A stretch of 64,000 nt of DNA from Draconibacterium orientale (GTDB taxonomy: Bacteria; Bacteroidota; Bacteroidia; Bacteroidales; Prolixibacteraceae), in NCBI RefSeq assembly GCF_000626635.1, contig NZ_CP007451.1, positions 4,384,501 through 4,448,500 of the forward strand. The letters are read 5' to 3'. Below the pieces are notes generated by a model that saw only the letters and a program-made list of their open reading frames with translations, had not been told where the DNA came from and ran no database searches. Both the position numbers and the translations under genes were made by a program. Shown piece by piece: positions 53,756 to 63,526 of this stretch (positions are counted from its first letter, which is position 1; every line of letters starts with the position of its first letter).

Positions 53756-55807
53756 ATGAAGGATTTAAAAGTACCAAAGCAATATACAATTAAGAAAACT
53801 CCGAAGGAGACGCTGGAAAATTGGTACCGGTTAATGAAAATTGGCCGTGCACTCGACGAAAAAGCACCCAATTATCTGAAACAGGCCATTGGTTGGTCGT
53901 ACCACGCTCCTTATGCCGGACACGATGGAATTCAGCTGGCTATCGGACAGAATTTTGAGCAAAAGAAAGACCATTTATATATGTATTATCGCGATATGCT
54001 GACTGCTCTTGCGGGCGGAATGACATCGGAAGAAATTATATTAAACGGTATTTCTAAAGCTACCGATCCATCAAGCGGTGGTCGCCACATGTCGAATCAC
54101 CTGGCAAAACCCGAGTGGAACATGCACAGTGTGTCGTCGGCAACCGGAAACCACACCTTGCATGCCGTTGGAACCGCCCGTGCCATTAAATATTATGGCG
54201 AGAAAGCGGTTTCTATCAGTAGCCAAGGCGAATCATCGGTTAGTGAAGGTTACGTTTACGAAGCGATTACCGGTGCCGATAAAGAAGAATTGCCTGTAAT
54301 TTTTGTGGTTCAGGATAATGGTTATGGTATTTCGGTACCTAAAAAAGACCAGACTGCGCAACGAAAAGTGGCCAATAACTTTTCCGGGTATAAAAACCTG
54401 CGTATTATCCACTGTAACGGTAAAGATGTTTTCGATTCGATGAACGCCATGGCCGAAGCCAAACGTTATGCCATAGAGGAAAGCAAACCCGTATTACTGC
54501 AGGCCAACTGCGTGCGCATGGGGTCGCACTCCAACTCCGACGACCATTTGCTTTATCGTTCAGATTCGGAAAGAAACTACGTGGTAGAATACGATCCGCT
54601 GGCAAAATACAGAAGGTTGTTATTGCGTTACGAGCGATTTGCTGAAGAAGAGCTGAATAAAATTGACGAAGAAGTAAAATTAGAAATAAAAGCTTCGCAT
54701 AAAGCGGCGATGGCTGCACCGGATCCCGATCCTGCATCGATTTACGATCATGTATTTTCTGATCCGTTTGTTTCGGAGAAATACCCTGAAGGATTGCATA
54801 ACGAAGAAGGCGAGAAGACGAAGTTTATTACAGCACTTAACGAGACTTTAAAGGCTGAATTCCGTCATAATCCGGATACTTTTATCTGGGGGCAAGACAT
54901 GGCCAACAAAGATAAAGGTGGTATTTTCAACGTATCAAAAGGCATGCAGGCCGAGTTTGGCGAGAAGCGCGTATTCAACGGCCCTATTGCTGAAGATTTC
55001 ATACTTGGAACAGCAAACGGAATGTCGCGATACGATAAAAAAATCCGTGTTGTAGTTGAAGGTGCTGAGTTTGCCGACTATTTCTGGCCGGCAATGGAAC
55101 AGTACGTTGATACCAGTCACGACCTGTGGCGATCGAACGGTAAATTTTCGCCAAATGTAACCATTCGCCTGGCATCAGGTGGTTATATCGGTGGTGGAAT
55201 GTACCACTCGCAAAACATTGAAGGTTCGCTGGCAGCCATTCCGGGAGTACGTATTGTTTATCCGTCGTTTGCCGATGATGCAGCCGGATTGTTGCGTACA
55301 TCGATGCGTTCAGAAGGATTAACCATGTTTATGGAGCCAAAAGCACTTTACCAGGATCCAAAAGCTGCAACTGTAGTGCCTGACGATTTTGAGGTGCCTT
55401 TCGGAAAAGCACGAGTTCGCCGTGAGGGTAGCGATTTAACCATTATTACTTACGGAAACACAACGCACTTAAGCCTTGACGCTGCTAAAAAACTGGCAGA
55501 GGAAGGAATTGCTGATGTTGAAGTTGTCGATCTGCGTTCACTTATTCCGCTGGATGAAGAAACCATTTTAAATTCGATTAAGAAAACCAACAAAGTGTTG
55601 GTTGTTCACGAAGATAAAGTGTTTGGAGGCTTTGGTGGCGAGTTAAGCGCACTCATCAACGAAAAAGGTTTTGAATACCTCGATGCACCAATTAAACGTG
55701 TAGGTTCGCCATTTACGCCGGTTGGTTTCAACCGTATTCTTGAACAGGCGATCTTACCAAATAAAGAGCGTATTTACACAGCAGCAAAAGAATTAATTGA
55801 ATACTAA
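53756..55807 (+). CDS. 2-oxoacid dehydrogenase E1, fused alpha and beta subunits
   Basis: This thiamine diphosphate enzyme decarboxylates a 2-oxoacid, probably branched-chain. Residues about 1-335 are the alpha-type half (YHAPYAGHDGIQLAIG, GGRHMSNHLAKPEWNMHSVSSATGNHTLHAVGTA, GESSVSEGYVYEAI, VVQDNGYGISVP). Residues about 350-683 are the beta half (FIWGQDMANKDKGGIFNVSKGMQAEFG, NGPIAEDFILGTANGMS, VVHEDKVFGGFGGEL). The one-chain fusion is typical of Bacteroidota. The E2 partner lies directly upstream; E3 is not in the window. Confidence 0.93.
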   Translation: MKDLKVPKQYTIKKTPKETLENWYRLMKIGRALDEKAPNYLKQAIGWSYHAPYAGHDGIQLAIGQNFEQKKDHLYMYYRDMLTALAGGMTSEEIILNGISKATDPSSGGRHMSNHLAKPEWNMHSVSSATGNHTLHAVGTARAIKYYGEKAVSISSQGESSVSEGYVYEAITGADKEELPVIFVVQDNGYGISVPKKDQTAQRKVANNFSGYKNLRIIHCNGKDVFDSMNAMAEAKRYAIEESKPVLLQANCVRMGSHSNSDDHLLYRSDSERNYVVEYDPLAKYRRLLLRYERFAEEELNKIDEEVKLEIKASHKAAMAAPDPDPASIYDHVFSDPFVSEKYPEGLHNEEGEKTKFITALNETLKAEFRHNPDTFIWGQDMANKDKGGIFNVSKGMQAEFGEKRVFNGPIAEDFILGTANGMSRYDKKIRVVVEGAEFADYFWPAMEQYVDTSHDLWRSNGKFSPNVTIRLASGGYIGGGMYHSQNIEGSLAAIPGVRIVYPSFADDAAGLLRTSMRSEGLTMFMEPKALYQDPKAATVVPDDFEVPFGKARVRREGSDLTIITYGNTTHLSLDAAKKLAEEGIADVEVVDLRSLIPLDEETILNSIKKTNKVLVVHEDKVFGGFGGELSALINEKGFEYLDAPIKRVGSPFTPVGFNRILEQAILPNKERIYTAAKELIEY

Positions 55808-55818
55808 AAATCGGAAAA

Positions 55819-56321
55819 ATGAGTAAAACCGCAATTATATACAGTTACAATACTCAAAAATCGAAAAAGGTAGCGGAAAAAATTATTGCTGCTTTTGGCG
55901 AGAAAGAGATTGAAGCAGTTAATGCTGAAGAGCTTAATAAAGAGGTGTTGAATAAATATGACAATTTTATTCTTAGCGCACCAACCTGGTTCGATGGCGA
56001 ATTGCCCAACTACTGGGATGAGTTCGTTCCTGATTTGGAAGAGATGGACCTTAAAAGAAAAAGTTTGCCATTTTCGGATTGGGAGATCAGAAAGGATACA
56101 CCGAGAATTTTTGCGATGCCATAGGTTTATTGGCTGAAATACTTGAAGAGTGTGGAGCAACAATCGTTGGACAAACCCCGGTTGAGGGATATACCTTCGA
56201 AGCATCGCGCGCACAACGAGGCGATAAGTTTATCGGATTGCCGATTGACCAGGAAAACCAGGCTCGTAAAACAAAAGAACGGGTAGAAGACTGGGTAGCA
56301 CAACTCAAAAAAGAGTTTTAA
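55819..56321 (+). pseudogene. fld: Flavodoxin, disrupted by a one-base frameshift
   Basis: Two overlapping frames make one flavodoxin. The first covers the FMN phosphate loop (AIIYSYNTQKSKKVAEKI) to WFDGELPNYWDEFVPDLEEMDLKRK, then goes into missense and stops at 56124. The second frame carries the rest, IFGLGDQKGYTENFCDAIG through VEGYTFEASRAQRGDKFIGLPIDQENQARKTKERVEDWV. Adding one A to the A5 run near 56057-56061 restores DLKRKKFAIFGLGDQKGY. In the intact family this small electron carrier serves reductases in low iron. The gene is either lost, recoded or misread. A strong terminator follows. Confidence 0.85.
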
Positions 56322-56377
56322 AGTTAATATTATCGATTTCAGAAAAACTCTTGCTATATAAGGTTTTTCTATTTGCA

Positions 56378-56411
56378 TAAAGGCCGTTGGTGTTGACCAA
56401 TGGCCTTTTTA
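56378..56411 (+). terminator. Terminator after the flavodoxin gene
   Basis: AAAGGCCGTTGGT and ACCAATGGCCTTT pair around GTTG with one mismatch, followed by TTACATTTTC. A weaker AGAAAAAC/GTTTTTCT hairpin lies just before (56341-56370). Confidence 0.85.
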
Positions 56412-56429
56412 CATTTTCTATACATCTGA

Positions 56430-56559
56430 TACAAATGTAATATTCATGAAAGGGCCGAATTATTTGGCTTTCATCAAAACTAGGCATGACCAACATATTC
56501 TATTGATTACAAATGTGTAATATATTCAGGTTACAAATGTATTCACTTTTGTAACCTGA
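56430..56559. promoter_or_regulatory. Operator cluster upstream of pyrG
   Basis: TACAAATGTA (56430-56439), TTACAAATGTGTAA (56507-56520), and a 34-bp inverted repeat with 12-bp arms TCAGGTTACAAA (56526-56537) and TTTGTAACCTGA (56548-56559). These repeat the motif found around the XRE gene and pyrK. Confidence 0.5.
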
Positions 56560-56749
56560 TTATAATCCATATTTACTGCTTCGCTTTTTTTGATATTTCT
56601 TGACAACTGATTAGTGACTTTAAAATACACGCAGGAAAACGATTTAATTATTGTTAAATAGAAAAGGGTTTTTAATAGCTCATTGTTATTAACTATTTGC
56701 TATATCGGTTAAATTGCCCGTTCATTAGTTTTCGGTTCGTATTAATTGA

Positions 56750-58390
<1,641 letters not shown>

Positions 58391-58396
58391 TAGAAA

Positions 58397-60346
58397 ATGG
58401 ATAGAAAATCGATTATTGGAATCGTTCTGATCTTTGTAATTCTGGTTGTATTTTCATGGATCAACCAGCCATCGGAAGAAGAAGTTGAAGCTGCGAAGCA
58501 ACGACGCGATTCCATAGCACAAGTTGAAGCACAACAAGCACTGGAGCTGCAGAAAATGCAGGAACAGCAAGAAATGCAAAATGCGGCTATGGAAGCCGAC
58601 ACTGCAGTTCAGAATCAAATAATGCAACAGAAAACAGAGGAACTTGGTGTTTTTGGAGCTGCATCAGTTGGTACAGAGGAGTTTACCACTCTCGAAAACA
58701 ACCAGGTTAAAATCACCTTCTCCAATAAAGGGGGACGTATTTACTCGGTTGAGCTGAAAGATTATGAGCGTTATGACTCTACACAATTGATTCTTTTTGA
58801 TGGTCCGGAAACACTTTTTGGTCTGAATTTCTTTGCACAAAACAGAAGCATAACCACTGATAACCTTTACTTTAATCAGGTTGGAGGTGCAAAAGATGTT
58901 GTGGTAAACGGTCCGAAAGTGCGTAAAGGTGACGAAGGCCGAATTAAGTTTAACAAAGAAAATCCGGGCGAAACCGAGTCAGTAACTTTCCGTTTGGAAG
59001 TTGCACCGGGTAAATTTATCGAGTATGTTTATACCCTGGCATACAACTCGTTTATGGTTGATTTTGATGTGAATATGCAGGGAATGGACAGCTACATTTC
59101 ACGGAATCAATCGTATCTGAATTTTAGCTGGGCCTTTGATGTACCACGTCAGGAACACTATTCGCGATTTGGCGAAGACCGTTATACTTATATGACCTAT
59201 AAGTTTTTTGAAGACGAGGTTGATAACCTGGATAAAAACAAATCCGACGAAGAGAACCTTTCAACAAGTGTTAAATGGATTAGTTTTAAGCAGTTATTCT
59301 TTAATTCAACTATAATTGGCGACGAAGCATTCCCAAATGCTATGGTACGTCAGGAGAAGTACGACTACGAAGACAACCAGAATTATCTTGGAAATTTCAG
59401 GGCCGATATTGCTATTCCTTTCAACGGAACACAAAGTGAAAAGATGGGTATGCAGTTTTATTTTGGTCCGAATCACTATCAAACCCTGAAACAATACGGG
59501 CTTGATATGGAGCGCCAGATCGATTTGGGATACGCCATTGTTCGTCCGGTAAACCGTTACGTTATCATTCCGGTATTCAACTGGTTACGCCGTTCAATCG
59601 ATAATTTTGGTATCATCATTCTGCTGCTTACTCTGATGATTAAAGTGGTATTGTTCCCGTTTACCTACAAATCGTATATGTCGCAGGCAAAAATGCGTGC
59701 ATTAAAACCTGAGGTTGACGAAATAAATGCCAAGTTTCCGGGGCAGGAAAAAGCCATGGAAAAACAGCAGGCAACAATGGCGCTGTATCGAAAGGCCGGC
59801 GTAAACCCAATGGGTGGTTGTTTACCAATGGTATTACAGATGCCGATTTTGTTTGCGATGTTCTTTTTCTTCCCAACTTCAATCGAGTTAAGAGGACAAA
59901 GTTTCTTGTGGGCGCACGATTTATCAACCTATGATTCGATTCTGAGCTGGGATTTTACCATTCCGTTAATCGGAAACTTTATGGGTAACCACCTGAGCTT
60001 ATTTACGATATTAATGACCATTACAACAATCATTTCTACCAAGTTAAGCCAGTCGGCAACTACAAGCCAGGGAATGCCGGGAATGAAAACCATGATGTAC
60101 ATTATGCCACTAATGTTCTTCTTCCTGTTGAACAGTTATCCATCGGGTTTGAGTTATTACTATTTCCTTGCTAACTTGATTACTATTGGCCAGACTTATC
60201 TGATTCGCTCGTTTGTTGACGATGGTAAGATTAGAGCACAGCTGCAAGCCAATAAAAAGAAACCGGCGAAAAAGCAGTCGAATTTCCAGAAACGTTTGGA
60301 AGAAATGGCTAAACAACGCGGGGTTCAAGCACCAAAAAGAAAATAA
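58397..60346 (+). CDS. yidC: Membrane protein insertase YidC
   Basis: YidC inserts proteins into the inner membrane alone or with SecYEG. The N-terminal anchor (SIIGIVLIFVILVVFSWINQPS) is followed by a coiled Glu/Gln-rich stretch and a large periplasmic beta domain (residues about 95-380). The conserved core starts at NRYVIIPVFNWLRRSIDNFGIIILLLTLMIK, then the cytoplasmic hairpin YMSQAKMRALKPEVDEINAKFPGQ, and MGGCLPMVLQMPILFAMFFFF with the hydrophilic groove. It ends in a basic tail. The length of 649 residues is usual for Bacteroidota. A bidirectional terminator follows. Confidence 0.97.
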   Translation: MDRKSIIGIVLIFVILVVFSWINQPSEEEVEAAKQRRDSIAQVEAQQALELQKMQEQQEMQNAAMEADTAVQNQIMQQKTEELGVFGAASVGTEEFTTLENNQVKITFSNKGGRIYSVELKDYERYDSTQLILFDGPETLFGLNFFAQNRSITTDNLYFNQVGGAKDVVVNGPKVRKGDEGRIKFNKENPGETESVTFRLEVAPGKFIEYVYTLAYNSFMVDFDVNMQGMDSYISRNQSYLNFSWAFDVPRQEHYSRFGEDRYTYMTYKFFEDEVDNLDKNKSDEENLSTSVKWISFKQLFFNSTIIGDEAFPNAMVRQEKYDYEDNQNYLGNFRADIAIPFNGTQSEKMGMQFYFGPNHYQTLKQYGLDMERQIDLGYAIVRPVNRYVIIPVFNWLRRSIDNFGIIILLLTLMIKVVLFPFTYKSYMSQAKMRALKPEVDEINAKFPGQEKAMEKQQATMALYRKAGVNPMGGCLPMVLQMPILFAMFFFFPTSIELRGQSFLWAHDLSTYDSILSWDFTIPLIGNFMGNHLSLFTILMTITTIISTKLSQSATTSQGMPGMKTMMYIMPLMFFFLLNSYPSGLSYYYFLANLITIGQTYLIRSFVDDGKIRAQLQANKKKPAKKQSNFQKRLEEMAKQRGVQAPKRK

Positions 60347-60365
60347 TATACCAGTTGTATAAAGC

Positions 60366-60402
60366 AAAGCCGGCTAAGAAATTTCTTAGCCGGCTTTTTT
60401 GT
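60366..60402. terminator. Bidirectional terminator between yidC and the barrel gene
   Basis: AAAGCCGGCTAAGAA and TTCTTAGCCGGCTTT form a perfect 15-bp stem (60366-60395) with no more than a short loop, followed by six T on the plus strand. Confidence 0.93.
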
Positions 60403-60428
60403 ATTGATGTTGTGCTATGTTTTCGTCG

Positions 60429-61067
60429 TTAAAACAGTAATCCCAGGCTTACTGAGGCCATTTTGTTATGCAAATCGGCTTCTGATTTATATACTTCAAC
60501 AAGTCCCATGTCGTAGTTTAAGCCTACTTGTAAAGCCTTTTGATTAAATACCGGAAACTCCATTCCCAGCTCCAGTCCTAAGCCGGCATCAAAATCTTTG
60601 GTATCGTTTTTCATATCAAAAGTTGCGTCATCCAGTTCTCCTTCAGCATCAAGCATGTAGCTTAAGTAGGGGCCAATAGCAAAATACAGACGTTGTCCCT
60701 TTTTAAACCCGGCTTTTTCTCCTGCCGAAAATTCAGCTTTTACCGGAAGCGATAAATACTGAAGTTTGTTCGTTACATCCATATCTTCTTCCGTAAAACT
60801 GCGTCCTTTTTGTTGATATTCCAAACCACTCTTTAAGGCAAAACCTTCTGTAATCTGGTACTTTCCAACAAAGCCTATAGTTGGGCTAAAGCGTACATCG
60901 CAATTATTTGCAAGTTCCAGTAAATCAGACTGACAGGCTGCACCTGCGCCAAATTTAATTCCATAACTCATTTGAGCTTTTGATGCCAGTGAAAGGCCCA
61001 TAGTTAAAACTCCAACCAGTATTAGGCTGTAAAGTGTTTTTCCTGAATAATTTGTTTTCTGTTTCAT
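60429..61067 (-). CDS. Outer membrane beta-barrel protein, PorT-like
   Basis: The 212-residue product has a signal peptide (GKTLYSLILVGVLTMGLSLASKAQ) after a short basic start. The mature part is made of alternating beta strands that fit an eight-strand barrel of the OmpX/PorT type: SYGIKFGAGAAC, FSPTIGFVGKYQITEGFALKSGLEYQQKG, LQYLSLPVKAEFSAG, LYFAIGPYLSYMLDAEG and the end VGLNYDMGLVE ... ASVSLGLLF, with a C-terminal aromatic residue. The family is abundant in Bacteroidota; its role is not assigned. The TetR-type gene is just upstream on the same strand. Confidence 0.85.
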   Translation of the reverse strand: MKQKTNYSGKTLYSLILVGVLTMGLSLASKAQMSYGIKFGAGAACQSDLLELANNCDVRFSPTIGFVGKYQITEGFALKSGLEYQQKGRSFTEEDMDVTNKLQYLSLPVKAEFSAGEKAGFKKGQRLYFAIGPYLSYMLDAEGELDDATFDMKNDTKDFDAGLGLELGMEFPVFNQKALQVGLNYDMGLVEVYKSEADLHNKMASVSLGLLF

Positions 61068-61148
61068 CTTAATTTTGTTTTCTATTTAATATTGTTTTGT
61101 ATTATTTGAACTATAACCTAAAATATTCGAATTATGATATAAAATTTT

Positions 61149-61724
61149 TTAGGTACAAATACCGTAAAAGAACATATCAATTACATTATTGATTTTTGTT
61201 ATCGATTCCTCGCTGGTTTTCGATTTGGTTAATAAGGGAACTTCAAAACCAATCATACAGGTAAGAATCGCCTCACTGGTAAAATTGGCATCAACAGGTT
61301 TAAATTCCTTTCGTTTAATACCTTCGTTTATAATTCCGGTAATCATTTCAATCTCAAAATCCCGGTAATTATTCTGTATTTTTTCAATAAAAGCAAAAGT
61401 TGCCAAAAAATTGTCGTTTAAAGCGGTTGCCAGGTTCCCACGTTGCACAAATCGTTTCATTCTAATATTCACATAACTTCTCAGCTTTTCAACTGCCGAG
61501 TGCGTTGCATTTATTACCTTATTTATTTCGGCTATCAATTGTTTTGCTTCATGTGCAACAACAGCTTCAAAAACCTCTTCTTTATTCTTGAAATAATAGT
61601 AAAGCGAACTTTTTCCTTTTCCTGCAGCGAAAGCAATGTCGTCCATGGTTGTTTTTTTAAAACCATAATGTTCAAAAATTATTCCGGCTGCTTCAATAAT
61701 CTGTTGTTTCGAGTTCGCGCTCAT
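61149..61724 (-). CDS. TetR/AcrR family transcriptional regulator
   Basis: The N-terminal helix-turn-helix reads KQQIIEAAGIIFEHYGFKKTTMDDIAFAAGKGKSSLYYYFKNKEEVFEAVV, typical of TetR. The C-terminal region is the ligand-binding and dimerisation domain and does not identify a ligand. I start at ATG 61724 (MSANSKQQ), since 33 bases of upstream extension lack family support. It may control the barrel protein downstream (82-base gap), itself, or the divergent gene at 61909. Confidence 0.92.
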   Translation of the reverse strand: MSANSKQQIIEAAGIIFEHYGFKKTTMDDIAFAAGKGKSSLYYYFKNKEEVFEAVVAHEAKQLIAEINKVINATHSAVEKLRSYVNIRMKRFVQRGNLATALNDNFLATFAFIEKIQNNYRDFEIEMITGIINEGIKRKEFKPVDANFTSEAILTCMIGFEVPLLTKSKTSEESITKINNVIDMFFYGICT

Positions 61725-61895
61725 AAGTATTTCTTTTATTCGACGATTTTGGTCCAAATGTACAAGAATTTTTCATGATACTTATATTCTATCCCCTGAT
61801 ATGAGAAAATATTATTCTGAACTGTCAATATTAAAAAGTGAAACGAATTATGATATTTAGTTACATACTTCTGTTTAGGAAAAACTATTGTTTTC

Positions 61896-61903
61896 TATTT
61901 TTG
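61896..61903 (+). promoter_or_regulatory. -7 box of the DUF2490 gene
   Basis: TATTTTTG ends 5 bases before ATG 61909, so the transcript would be nearly leaderless, or the box is fortuitous. TTG lies only 3-6 bases upstream; a TG at 61872 is at the usual distance. Confidence 0.35.
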
Positions 61904-61908
61904 CAGGC

Positions 61909-62556
61909 ATGCAAAAGTTATACGTAATAGTATTATTGATTTTTACAGGCATTAACAGTTTTGCACAAGACGACCGATCGTTTGAACTCTGGAATAAAAA
62001 TCAGGTTGAAATAGAACCCTGGAATAAAATAAGTATTACTGTTTCCGAAAAAATACATTATTCACCTAAGCGCACAACACTCGATTTAAAATATGGTGAA
62101 ATTTTAGTCGGACACCAGGTTTTAAATTGGATGGAATATGGTGTAGGTTCCAGGTTAAGCTATACAAATCTTCAGGTTGGTGAGTGGTTGCCGGAAAACC
62201 GTCCGATGCTTTTTGTGAACCTGGGAAAAGACATTGGCAAGTTTGAATTTGATTTTTACAACCGTCTCGAATACCGAACTTACAAAGAATTAAATAATTA
62301 CTTCAGATACCGACAGTCGTTACGTATGAAATTTCCGGCGATTACCGAGTGGGGATTGCAATTTTATGTGCAGAACGAATCGTTTATTAAACTAAATGGC
62401 GAGGGCACACATTTAGCTCGGTTTTATGCGGGATTTACAGCTTTTGAAAAGGAGCACCTGGAAATAAAAATTTACTATGCACTGCAGAAACAAGAACTGC
62501 AGAATCATTGGTTAACGGCTGATATTCTTGGCTTAAATTTGAGCTTCGATATTTAA
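61909..62556 (+). CDS. DUF2490 family outer membrane protein
   Basis: A signal peptide, MQKLYVIVLLIFTGINSFAQ, opens the 215-residue product. The rest is a series of beta strands with alternating aromatic residues: ISITVSEKIHYSP, LVGHQVLNWMEYGVGSRLSY, PMLFVNLGKDIGKFEFDFYNRLEYRTY, YFRYRQSLRMKFPA, and an end with ALQKQELQNHWLTADILGLNLSFDI. That pattern is typical of DUF2490, a probable barrel of unknown function. ATG 61909 is preferred to a TTG 21 bases upstream. Confidence 0.8.
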   Translation: MQKLYVIVLLIFTGINSFAQDDRSFELWNKNQVEIEPWNKISITVSEKIHYSPKRTTLDLKYGEILVGHQVLNWMEYGVGSRLSYTNLQVGEWLPENRPMLFVNLGKDIGKFEFDFYNRLEYRTYKELNNYFRYRQSLRMKFPAITEWGLQFYVQNESFIKLNGEGTHLARFYAGFTAFEKEHLEIKIYYALQKQELQNHWLTADILGLNLSFDI

Positions 62557-62634
62557 TACCGAGCTCCTGACGATTAAACTAAACCCTTAAGGTGCAGTCT
62601 AATCTGTTGATTTTTAGAATTAAAAACAGATAGC

Positions 62635-63027
62635 ATGAAAAGATTAGCATTTTTATTGGTAGCAGTTCTGATAGGAACTACTGTGGCAATGGCCCAAAAC
62701 AGGGGAGGGCAACGTCAGTTCGACCCTGAGGAAATGGCAAAAAGACAAACGGAACAATTTAAAACAGAGTTGGAATTAAATGATACGCAGGCCGAAAAAA
62801 TGGAAAAGGTTCTGCTGAAGTCCTACAACGAAATGACAACTTTGCGCCAGGAAATGACCGGAGAAGAAGACCGCACAAAAATGCGGGAAAAAATGACAGA
62901 ATGGAGAGCCAATCAACAGAAAGAGTTAAAGAAGATTCTAACCGATGAGCAATTCGCAAAATATGAAAAACTGATGGAAGAAAGAAGAGCCAACAGAAGA
63001 GGAAGACCTGGTGGTGGAAGACAATAA
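62635..63027 (+). CDS. Periplasmic helical protein, Spy/DUF4890-like
   Basis: The 130-residue product has a signal peptide (MKRLAFLLVAVLIGTTVAMAQ). The mature part is highly charged and helical, with ELELNDTQAEKMEKVLLKSYNEM and LKKILTDEQFAKYEKLMEERR; these two LxxxQ-type repeats resemble Spy and CpxP chaperones. The end is an Arg/Gly-rich tail, RRANRRGRPGGGRQ. A role as a periplasmic stress chaperone is inferred from the fold only. It is followed by its own terminator. Confidence 0.8.
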   Translation: MKRLAFLLVAVLIGTTVAMAQNRGGQRQFDPEEMAKRQTEQFKTELELNDTQAEKMEKVLLKSYNEMTTLRQEMTGEEDRTKMREKMTEWRANQQKELKKILTDEQFAKYEKLMEERRANRRGRPGGGRQ

Positions 63028-63044
63028 AGTTGAGAAGAATACAC

Positions 63045-63079
63045 AAAAGGGATTGGCGTAATGTTGATCCTTTTTTTTG
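63045..63079 (+). terminator. Terminator after Spy-like gene
   Basis: AAAAGGGAT (63045-63053) and GATCCTTTT pair with a one-base bulge, followed by a run of T to 63078. Confidence 0.75.
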
Positions 63080-63088
63080 CCCCAAACT

Positions 63089-63115
63089 AATACCAATTTG
63101 TGGTCAATTTGGTAT
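63089..63115. repeat. Collapsed copy of the MITE-like ends
   Basis: ATACCAATTTG directly followed by TGGTCAATTTGGTAT, an almost perfect palindrome. These match the outer ends of the element at 13159-13320, without its middle. Confidence 0.5.
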
Positions 63116-63289
63116 AAATCCCATTTTTTATGGCGTATTTTATGAATCATTTTTATCGGATAAATGACCGGATTTATTTTTACAATGAATCAAAAAAGGG
63201 TAGAAGCTTATAGCCAAAAGCCTTGTTCATTTTATGCACTGCGCTTTTTGCTTTCCAATTTCGCATAAAACAGACTGCTGTTTCATTGC

Positions 63290-63328
63290 AAACAAAAAAG
63301 CCCTCCGCTATTGCGAAAGGCTTTTGTC
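63290..63328 (-). terminator. Terminator after tRNA-Pro
   Basis: On the minus strand AAAAGCC and GGCTTTT pair around a loop of about 18 bases containing CGCAATAGCG, followed by TTTTTTG. It lies just behind the tRNA 3' end. Confidence 0.8.
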
Positions 63329-63332
63329 TCTG

Positions 63333-63406
63333 TCGGGATGACAGGATTTGAACCTGCGACCCCGTCGTCCCGAACGACGTACGCTACCGGACTGCGCTAC
63401 ATCCCG
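63333..63406 (-). tRNA. tRNA-Pro (anticodon CGG)
   Basis: On the minus strand the acceptor stem is CGGGATG/CATCCCG with discriminator A. The anticodon stem CGTCG/CGACG encloses the loop TTCGGGA, giving anticodon CGG, which reads CCG. The T-arm has GGTTCAAATCC and the D-arm has AGCGCAGTCCGGTAGCG. The 3' CCA is not encoded. The length is 74 nt. Confidence 0.97.
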
Positions 63407-63526
63407 AATTGAGCCCGCTAATTTAAGTAAATTTTAAAAAATATGTTACTAAATTTCTTGTAAAATTTCAGGAATGTTGTTTCGTAAAAATCTACTATAT
63501 TGAGCATAAATTCAATACCCTGAAAA

